From: Ruminococcus sp.
GTDB lineage: Bacteria > Bacillota > Clostridia > Oscillospirales > Ruminococcaceae
DNA: 10,189 nucleotides
Direction of reading: 5' to 3'
NCBI GenBank assembly: GCA_003446315.1
Contig: DMBA01000391.1
Span: forward strand, 1-10,189
The position numbers were made by a program, and so were the translations under genes. The notes under the pieces are model-generated. The model saw nothing but the letters and a program-made list of their open reading frames with translations, did no database searches and was not told the origin of the DNA. Shown in pieces: positions 1 to 4,631 of this stretch; position 1 is the first letter of the stretch; the number at the start of each line of letters is the position of its first letter.

Positions 1-489
1 AATGCGAATCAGCAGGCTGAACAGACCATCGCCGATGCCAATAAGCAGGCAGACGAAACCATCAGCGCTGCAAATTCCGAAGCAGAACAGAAGCTCAATG
101 ATGCTGATGCACAGGCAATCAAAATTGTCGCTGATGCTGAGAAATCTGTTCGTGAATCCCTCGACGATGCTGACCGCAGAACCAAACAGACTACCGAGAC
201 TGCAAGAACAGTCCGTGCACTCCTGCGCAGCGAGATCGACAGCGTTTCGAAGAAGTTCAACGAGCTCTCCCTCGTGCTCGAAAACCTGACCGGTCAGGCA
301 GGCAGCCGCCTGAATGAGGCGAAAAATGTCATTTCCGATGCGCGTTCGACTGTCGGTGATGATGACGATGTCCCCAGCTTCGACAGCTTTGAGGATGTCG
401 CTTCGAAGTCCTTCGAAAAGGTCGGGAAAAATGAATTCAATTTCGATGACCTCGCTGAAAGTGTCGGCGAAAACGGCGGTTGGAATTGA
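1..489 (+). CDS. Coiled-coil DivIVA-like protein, C-terminal part (partial)
   Basis: The frame is open from the first base to TGA at 487-489, giving 162 residues with the start off the left edge. The first 65 or so residues are a charged, alanine-rich helix with a clear 11-residue repeat: Ile10, Ile21, Leu32, Val43 and Leu54 are exactly 11 apart, each followed by a block with Ala at its third place. This predicts a long, gently right-handed coiled coil. After a second helix, which includes the stretch TARTVRALLRSEIDSV, comes an acidic disordered tail (DDDD near residue 118) with two phenylalanine-rich acidic patches (FDSFEDV and FNFDDLAESV) and the end GGWN. Such tails follow the N-terminal lipid-binding domain in clostridial DivIVA-domain proteins, which act in polar growth and septum placement. 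That domain lies outside the window, so the family is inferred; another long coiled-coil protein is possible. The fumarase gene begins 6 bases after the stop, suggesting co-transcription. Confidence 0.7.
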   Translation, partial: NANQQAEQTIADANKQADETISAANSEAEQKLNDADAQAIKIVADAEKSVRESLDDADRRTKQTTETARTVRALLRSEIDSVSKKFNELSLVLENLTGQAGSRLNEAKNVISDARSTVGDDDDVPSFDSFEDVASKSFEKVGKNEFNFDDLAESVGENGGWN

Positions 490-495
490 TCTCAT

Positions 496-1059
496 ATGGA
501 TTATACTTGTCATGTCAGCGAATTGCCGGCTTTGGTGCGGGAGCAGCAGCTCCTGCACGCCGGTGATCGTGTGATTCTTTCCGGAACAGTTTATACTTCG
601 CGTGATGCCGCACATAAGCGGATCACTGCTGCAATGCGGGAAAACGGCGAGCTGCCGTTTCCGATTCAGGATGCCGTCATCTATTATGCCGGCCCCACTG
701 CTGCGCCCCCGGGTCGTCCCATCGGTGCCTGCGGCCCTACGACTTCCAGCCGTATGGATCCCTATGCTCCGATGCTGCTCGATGCCGGTCTGCTCGCTAT
801 GATCGGGAAAGGGGAACGCTCGCAGGCAGTTTGCGATGCCATTATTCGGAATCATGCTGTCTATTTCTGCGCCGTCGGCGGTGCGGGCGCACTCGCTGCT
901 GCCCATATCTCTGCCTGTGAAGTCATCGCTTATGATGATCTCGGCTGCGAATCCGTCAAACGATTGACATTTTCTGATTTTCCGCTGCTGACAGCGATTG
1001 ATTCCCACGGCGGAAATCTCTTCCGCGACGGCAGAGCCGCTTTTGCCGGTCAGATTTGA
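496..1059 (+). CDS. Fe-S fumarate hydratase/tartrate dehydratase, beta subunit
   Basis: The product has 187 residues, the usual length for the swivelling beta subunit of class I (4Fe-4S) fumarases and L-tartrate dehydratases. Family signatures are in order: AGDRVILSG (22-30) with TSRDAAHKR (34-42), the motif YYAGPTAAPPG (63-73), GPTTSSRMD (80-88) that binds the carboxylate substrate, MIGKGER (102-108), the glycine-rich AVGGAGAL (126-133), and EVIAYDDLGCESV (142-154). The enzyme reversibly hydrates fumarate to malate in the cytoplasm. The alpha subunit, which carries the iron-sulfur cluster cysteines, is normally next door but is absent from both sides here. The ATG at 496 lies 6 bases after the upstream stop with only a weak GGCGG-like ribosome site, so translation may be coupled to the coiled-coil gene. 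Fumarase and tartrate dehydratase cannot be told apart from this subunit alone. Confidence 0.9.
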   Translation: MDYTCHVSELPALVREQQLLHAGDRVILSGTVYTSRDAAHKRITAAMRENGELPFPIQDAVIYYAGPTAAPPGRPIGACGPTTSSRMDPYAPMLLDAGLLAMIGKGERSQAVCDAIIRNHAVYFCAVGGAGALAAAHISACEVIAYDDLGCESVKRLTFSDFPLLTAIDSHGGNLFRDGRAAFAGQI

Positions 1060-1093
1060 TTTGTTTTGTTTGACGAATATTATTGTTGAAAGC

Positions 1094-1102
1094 TGTGGAT
1101 AA
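1094..1102 (-). promoter_or_regulatory. Consensus DnaA box upstream of sigma factor promoter
   Basis: TGTGGATAA on the + strand is the reverse complement of the perfect DnaA box TTATCCACA. It lies 33 bases upstream of the -35 element of the sigma factor promoter and within the 76-base gap after the fumarase stop. A single box is not an origin. Its place suggests possible DnaA control of the promoter, but one 9-mer can also occur by chance. Confidence 0.4.
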
Positions 1103-1135
1103 TGCCGTTTTTTATGCAAAATATCAGAATGGTAC

Positions 1136-1164
1136 TTGACAAAGTTGCAGTTTTCTGTTATCAT
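1136..1164 (+). promoter_or_regulatory. Sigma-A promoter, extended -10, for the sigma-H-like gene
   Basis: TTGACA (1136-1141, perfect -35) is followed after exactly 17 bases by TATCAT (1159-1164, five of six matches to TATAAT). A TG at 1156-1157 makes it an extended -10 element. The start of transcription should fall near 1171, leaving a leader of about 97 bases before the chosen ATG. The promoter lies inside the longest possible reading frame, which would open at TTG 1136; this is the main reason for choosing the later start. Confidence 0.8.
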
Positions 1165-1267
1165 TATATCAGGTCAACAGTCGGTTTGGGTGGTTCTGTG
1201 CCCATTCCGGTTTATGACAGTGCGATTGTTCGGTCGTTTTTCTTCGGCGGTTAAGGGGGCTTTGTGC

Positions 1268-1915
1268 ATGGATCTTTGTTCTGCTGCTTCGCTCCGCAGC
1301 CTGTCCGATGAAACGCTCGTTTCGGTGCTCGCGGATCAGCCGCAGGCTTTCGATATCCTTCTCGAACGATATCGGCATCTCATCGCTGCCATTGCAAAGG
1401 CTTATGCCCTCAATGCTGCCGATGCCGAGGACTATGTTCAGGAAGGCATGCTCGCTTTGCTCGCTGCTGCTTCTTCCTTTTCACAGAAACGTCCCGCCAG
1501 CTTTCGTACTTATGCATCTGTTTGTATCCGTAATCGCATGCGCAATGTCTCCGGCAAGGAGCTTGCTGCCGTCCGGCGCGGTGTCGGCTTTTCTCCTGTT
1601 TCTTTGGATGATCCGGAGAATCAGTTTGCCGATTTCTTAGCCGATTCTGACGACTCGCCCGAGGAACTTGTGCTTGAAAAAGAACATGTTTCCGAGCTTT
1701 ATGCGAAACTTGCCGATGTCCTCAGCAGACAGGAGCAGGAGATCTTCTGGCTGTCTGTCAACGGCTTTTCTTATGCGGATATTGCCAACAGACTGCATAT
1801 TTCTCCAAAAAGCGTCGATAACGCGATCCAGCGTGCCAGACGGAAACTCCGTGCCATATGGAGTGTGCTTGATATGGCTGCAATTCCTGCGCAGAACCGT
1901 CCGAATTGCCCGTGA
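1268..1915 (+). CDS. Sigma-70 family RNA polymerase sigma factor, sigma-H-like
   Basis: The 215-residue product is close to the length of Bacillus subtilis sigma-H (218). Region 2 spans about residues 25-93, with the core-binding and -10-reading segment DAEDYVQEGMLAL (52-64) and the ASFRTYASVCIRNRM stretch (77-91). A variable acidic linker (113-140) follows, then the region 4 helix-turn-helix FSYADIANRLHISPKSVDNAIQRARRKL (167-194), which reads the -35 element; the string SVDNAIQRARRKL is very close to that of sigma-H. The start at 1268 is chosen because AAGGGGG lies about 8 bases upstream and because the promoter at 1136-1164 rules out the longer frame. In Firmicutes sigma-H controls early sporulation and competence; in non-sporulating ruminococci its role is unclear. 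It could also be a general alternative sigma of the same subfamily. The gene seems to be its own transcription unit. Confidence 0.88.
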   Translation: MDLCSAASLRSLSDETLVSVLADQPQAFDILLERYRHLIAAIAKAYALNAADAEDYVQEGMLALLAAASSFSQKRPASFRTYASVCIRNRMRNVSGKELAAVRRGVGFSPVSLDDPENQFADFLADSDDSPEELVLEKEHVSELYAKLADVLSRQEQEIFWLSVNGFSYADIANRLHISPKSVDNAIQRARRKLRAIWSVLDMAAIPAQNRPNCP

Positions 1916-1936
1916 CAGTCCGGTTTGACTGCTCTT
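1916..1936 (+). terminator. Weak terminator-like hairpin after the sigma factor gene
   Basis: CAGTC (1916-1920) can pair with GACTG (1927-1931) around a 6-base loop, starting directly after the stop codon and followed by CTCTTTT. The stem is only 5 bp and the T tract is interrupted, so termination would be inefficient. A stronger 6-bp hairpin, GAAGGC (1942-1947) with GCCTTC (1953-1958), follows but has no T tract. Confidence 0.3.
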
Positions 1937-1958
1937 TTCCGGAAGGCTTCGCGCCTTC

Positions 1959-2120
1959 ATATCCACCTAATGGTCCCGGCAGCATTTCTTCCAGCGCGTG
2001 CAAATTATTTCACCTGCATCCCGAATTCGCGTCTTGGCTTCGCCCGCAGGCGATACATGTGCAATTGTGATGGCGCAAATTCCGTCGAGGTCCAAATTTC
2101 AAGAATCGAGGAAAATTCAA
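1959..2120 (+). other. Non-coding leader/intergenic region before the zinc-ribbon gene
   Basis: About 160 bases hold no convincing gene. A reading frame continues upstream of the zinc-ribbon start from 1998, but its residues do not look like the family and the ribosome site GAGGA lies at 2108-2112, so this stretch is taken as leader. A small hairpin, TCGCC (2040-2044) with GGCGA (2049-2053), is present. No clear -35/-10 pair was found, so the promoter for the zinc-ribbon gene is undefined. Confidence 0.4.
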
Positions 2121-2399
2121 ATGTACGAAGACAGAACCTTAGTATGCAATGAATGCGGACAGGAGTTCGTATTTACCGCCGGCGAGCAGGAGTTTTATGC
2201 TGAGAAGGGCTTTGCAAATGACCCCAAGAAGTGCAAGGCATGCCGCGATGCCAGAAAGAACGCTGGTAAGACCGAGCGCGAGTATTTCACCGCTACATGT
2301 GCAAACTGTGGCAAAGAGGCTCAGGTTCCGTTCCGTCCGCGTGAGGATCGCCCTGTTTATTGCAGCGAGTGCTATGCACAGCTCAAGAGCCAGCAGTAA
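2121..2399 (+). CDS. Two-module zinc-ribbon protein (zf-trcl type)
   Basis: The 92-residue product has eight cysteines in four CxxC pairs. The first module uses C9/C12 and C38/C41 and contains the family string EFVFTAGEQEFYAEKGF (15-31) before CKACRDARK. The second uses C60/C63 and C81/C84 with the conserved stretch VPFRPREDRPVYCSECY (69-85). Each module should bind one zinc ion. This is a widespread small protein of Firmicutes with no defined biochemical role; binding of RNA, DNA or a partner protein is conceivable. The ATG at 2121 is preceded by GAGGA with 8 bases of spacing, and conserved sequence begins at residue 1, so longer upstream starts were not used. A strong terminator follows within 15 bases. 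Confidence 0.88.
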   Translation: MYEDRTLVCNECGQEFVFTAGEQEFYAEKGFANDPKKCKACRDARKNAGKTEREYFTATCANCGKEAQVPFRPREDRPVYCSECYAQLKSQQ

Positions 2400-2413
2400 T
2401 TTTTGTTAAAATG

Positions 2414-2442
2414 CAGGGCACGGTATGCTGTGCCCTGTTTTT
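2414..2442 (+). terminator. Intrinsic terminator between zinc-ribbon and DUF1858 genes
   Basis: CAGGGCAC (2414-2421) pairs perfectly with GTGCCCTG (2430-2437) around an 8-base loop and is followed by TTTTT (2438-2442). The stem is GC-rich and the T tract is immediate, so this should terminate well. The next gene's Shine-Dalgarno site begins only 2 bases later. Confidence 0.85.
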
Positions 2443-2459
2443 CTGAAAGGATGTTTTTC

Positions 2460-2657
2460 ATGGAGATTACCAAGAATACCATTATCGGCGATATCCTCGA
2501 TATTGACCCTTCGACGGCACCCTTTTTCCTCGAAATGGGTATGCATTGCCTCGGCTGCCCCGCTTCCCGCGGTGAGTCGATTGAGGAAGCTTGCATGGTT
2601 CACGGCGTTGATGCCGATGATCTTGTTGCGAAACTCAATGCACATGTCGCAAAATAA
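2460..2657 (+). CDS. DUF1858 (hybrid-cluster-associated redox disulfide) protein
   Basis: The 65-residue product matches the DUF1858 family along its whole length: MEITKNTIIGDILDI, then PFFLEMGMHCLGCPASRGESIEEAC and a final VDADDLVAKLN helix. C30 and C33 form the CxxC pair, with C45 also conserved. The family is described as a redox-disulfide domain found beside hybrid cluster proteins or fused to other small domains; its substrate is not established. Here no hybrid cluster protein gene is nearby. The start is ATG 2460 with GAAAGG (2445-2450) 9 bases upstream; an in-frame ATG at 2451 lies too close to that site. The gene is enclosed between two terminators, an unusual setting described in the findings. 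Confidence 0.9.
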   Translation: MEITKNTIIGDILDIDPSTAPFFLEMGMHCLGCPASRGESIEEACMVHGVDADDLVAKLNAHVAK

Positions 2658-2665
2658 ATTCATAC

Positions 2666-2702
2666 GATTGCCGTCGGGATCTCGCTCGGCGGCAGTCTTT
2701 TT
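2666..2702 (+). terminator. Intrinsic terminator between DUF1858 and DUF4317 genes
   Basis: GATTGCCGTCG (2666-2676) pairs with CGGCGGCAGTC (2687-2697) over 11 bp including two G-U pairs, with a 10-base loop and TTTTT at 2698-2702. It begins 8 bases after the DUF1858 stop and ends about 11 bases before the next Shine-Dalgarno site. Confidence 0.85.
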
Positions 2703-2726
2703 CTGAACAAATAGAAGGAGAACCTT

Positions 2727-3914
2727 ATGAATCGCAAAGAATTGAATGAGATTCGCAATCACTTTAATCCCGATGCGAAGTATTTTACCATGGATCGTGT
2801 GCTCACGGCGTTCGTTGACAGTCAGCGGAATGTGCGCGGCGTTTGTCTCAGAAATGCTGCTTCGATCCCGCCGCCGGAAAGCCAACTGCTCTACGATACC
2901 ATGAAAAAAGTGCTCAATGTCAATATCGGAAAGCAAAGCACCGAATTGCCCTTCCGGAATCACGCTTACGGTGAGGACGGTGCGCAGACCTTCCTTTCCA
3001 ATGTCCTCAAATCGGAGCTGAAACAGGAAGATGTGGCGCTCCAGTTCCTCGGAAAACTCGCCGAAACCATCGATTCCGATGTACCGTATGCCGTCATCGC
3101 TTCGTTTTGTCAGTATAACCCGCCGCGGAAAAATAAAATGGACGAGTTTGATATGGATTCTTCCGACCAGGTTTTCCGCTATCTTGTCGCGGCGATGTGC
3201 CCCATCGCAAAAACAGAGGGTACACTCGTCTATAATCAGTTCGATGATGAGATTTTGCGGCAGGAAAATCCCAATGCCGTCATCAGCAAAGCGCCGATGG
3301 ACGGTTTCTTCTTCCCCGTTTTCTCCGATCGTGCGACCGATGTCCACCACGTTTTGTACTATACCAAAACGCCCAATTCGCCCAACGAAAATCTCATTGA
3401 TGCGTTTCTGGAATGTGATGTCGAAACAACCGTTGAGGAGGATCAGGAAGGGATGAAGGAAGTCCTCGGCTCGCTGCTCGGCGATGACCTGACCTACGAA
3501 ACGGTGACTGCCGTCAACGAGAAACTGACGCAGATCGTTGCGAAAAATAAAACGGATGATGCCCCGACTGAGGTGACGGGCAGAGTGCTCCACAGATTGC
3601 TCGCCGAATCCGGTGTGCCGGAGGAAAAACTCGTTGATACGGAGAAAATCTTTGAGGAGCATGTCGAAAGCTCCTTGAAACCGGAACGCCTTGTTGCTTC
3701 CAAAACCGTCATCAAAACACCCGATATCGTTGTGAATGTCAAGAATCAGGCGAAAGATAAAGTCCGGCTTGATAAGATCAACGGTCGGCATTGTATGGTC
3801 ATTGATCTCGATGAGGCGGTGATCGAAGTCAATGGATATGATCTGAAAGTGCCCGGTGTCATGGACCCCGATGCCCAGACTCCGTGGGCGCAAAATGAAG
3901 GTGATGTATCATGA
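2727..3914 (+). CDS. DUF4317 family protein of unknown function
   Basis: The 395-residue product is recognised as DUF4317 from its opening MNRKELNEIRNHFNPD, the GGTQEFL-like segment EDGAQTFLSNVLKSELKQED, and the central stretch with APMDGFFFPVFSDRATDVHHVLYYTK. Its length is normal for the family. It has no signal peptide or membrane segment and is strongly acidic, so it should be cytoplasmic. The family is common in gut clostridia and has no known activity; no catalytic motif can be pointed to. The ribosome site AGAAGGAG lies 6 bases before the ATG and is among the strongest in the window. The last four bases overlap the start of the DIP1984-family gene (ATGA), so the two are translationally coupled and probably work together or are needed in similar amounts. 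Confidence 0.9.
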   Translation: MNRKELNEIRNHFNPDAKYFTMDRVLTAFVDSQRNVRGVCLRNAASIPPPESQLLYDTMKKVLNVNIGKQSTELPFRNHAYGEDGAQTFLSNVLKSELKQEDVALQFLGKLAETIDSDVPYAVIASFCQYNPPRKNKMDEFDMDSSDQVFRYLVAAMCPIAKTEGTLVYNQFDDEILRQENPNAVISKAPMDGFFFPVFSDRATDVHHVLYYTKTPNSPNENLIDAFLECDVETTVEEDQEGMKEVLGSLLGDDLTYETVTAVNEKLTQIVAKNKTDDAPTEVTGRVLHRLLAESGVPEEKLVDTEKIFEEHVESSLKPERLVASKTVIKTPDIVVNVKNQAKDKVRLDKINGRHCMVIDLDEAVIEVNGYDLKVPGVMDPDAQTPWAQNEGDVS

Positions 3915-4369
3915 AACTCGCTGCTGCTTTGATGAAACGTGCCGATCTCCAGAATCGGATCAATGAGCTGCAAACCCGTCTGAATAACAACGCCCGCGTG
4001 CAGGACGGCGAAAAACCTGCCGAATCTCCGAAGGATCTGCTCGCAGAGCTTGCTGCGCTCATCGACGAATCTGAGGCGCTGATCGCAAAAATCAATCTCG
4101 TCAATGCCAGTACTGTGATTGACGGCCGTACCATTACCGAGCGCATTGCACATCGGGATGCATTGATGCAAAAACAACGGATCATGCGCGGTTTTCTCGA
4201 TGAGGCAAGCAATCTTGCGCCGCGCTATTCCAAGACTGAGATCAAAATTGTCAGTACCGTCAACGTGCGGCAGCTCCAGAAAGAACTCGATCAGCTTGCA
4301 AAGGAGATCCGGCTCGCTGAGGAGAATTTGCAGGAGCTGAACTGGACGGTCGATCTTTCAGAAGAATAA
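3911..4369 (+). CDS. DIP1984 family protein (septicolysin-like annotation), function unknown
   Basis: The 152-residue product matches the DIP1984 family: MKLAAALMKRADLQNRINELQTRL at the N-terminus, NAxVQxGExPAExPxxLL at about 31-48, the motif INLVNASTVIDGRTITE (61-77) and the C-terminal RYSKTEIKIVSTVNV followed by QELNWTVDL. It is mostly helical, with two amphipathic coiled-coil helices (about 3-27 and 119-146) joined by a helical middle. There is no signal peptide. Some databases call relatives septicolysin, but a toxin role is unsupported here. Its ATG overlaps the DUF4317 stop by four bases, with AAGGTGATG as ribosome site inside the upstream gene. No terminator lies close behind; transcription may run to the hairpin at 4576-4623. 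Confidence 0.85.
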   Translation: MKLAAALMKRADLQNRINELQTRLNNNARVQDGEKPAESPKDLLAELAALIDESEALIAKINLVNASTVIDGRTITERIAHRDALMQKQRIMRGFLDEASNLAPRYSKTEIKIVSTVNVRQLQKELDQLAKEIRLAEENLQELNWTVDLSEE

Positions 4370-4575
4370 TTTTTTTGGTTCAGAACAGTCAGGCGGGTGT
4401 ATCTCTGCTGCTGAGAATGAGCAGCATCCTAAGTTCGTGACAATGCATTCTGCATTTTGCACACCAGAACATTGTATTTTGCATGTTTACTACCGCTGCA
4501 CCGGTGACTGTTCCGGGTGGGTGAGGGGAGCGCTTTGCGCTGCGCCGGTTTCTGTTTGAAATACGGTCATAATAT
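4370..4575. other. Structured non-coding region between convergent genes
   Basis: These 206 bases have no credible gene on either strand. They contain a hairpin, TGCTGCT (4406-4412) with AGCAGCA (4420-4426), a compact stem AGCGC-TTT-GCGCT (4529-4541), and an outer pair ACCGG (4500-4504) with CCGGT (4545-4549) that could enclose it. A run of TGCA tetramers occurs 7 bases apart at 4444, 4451 and 4458, and an imperfect direct repeat TGYATTTTGCA lies at 4451-4461 and 4473-4483. No convincing promoter was seen. It may be the 3' untranslated tail of the DIP1984 transcript, a small RNA, or decayed sequence. Confidence 0.4.
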
Positions 4576-4623
4576 AAACAAACAGGGAAGCTGCCTTTCA
4601 GAAAGCGGCTTCCCTGTTTGTTT
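4576..4623. terminator. Bidirectional terminator between convergent genes
   Basis: AAACAAACAGGGAAGC (4576-4591) is a perfect 16-base inverted repeat of 4608-4623. A smaller CTTT/AAAG stem can form inside the loop. On the - strand the hairpin begins 9 bases after the HD-GYP stop codon, and its 3' arm ends in GTTTGTTT followed by ATATT. On the + strand it ends GTTTGTTTTG. It most probably ends the HD-GYP transcript and any + strand transcript coming from the DIP1984 gene. Confidence 0.85.
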
Positions 4624-4631
4624 TGATACGG

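Noticed and set aside
1094..1102. Replication origin near the DnaA box
   Set aside because: Only one box is present, with no cluster, no AT-rich unwinding region and no dnaA or dnaN neighbour.
1136..1267. Sigma factor start at TTG 1136 or ATG 1214
   Set aside because: The TTG is the -35 element of the promoter; ATG 1214 lacks a good ribosome site, while 1268 has AAGGGGG.
1998..2120. Extension of the zinc-ribbon protein by 41 residues upstream of 2121
   Set aside because: The extra residues are not family-like, and the ribosome site GAGGA fits the ATG at 2121.
2406..3893. Long 495-residue open frame on the - strand opposite the DUF1858 and DUF4317 genes
   Set aside because: It is the antisense shadow of well-recognised genes and crosses two terminators; its composition, rich in Phe, Ile, His and Arg, is typical of a shadow frame.
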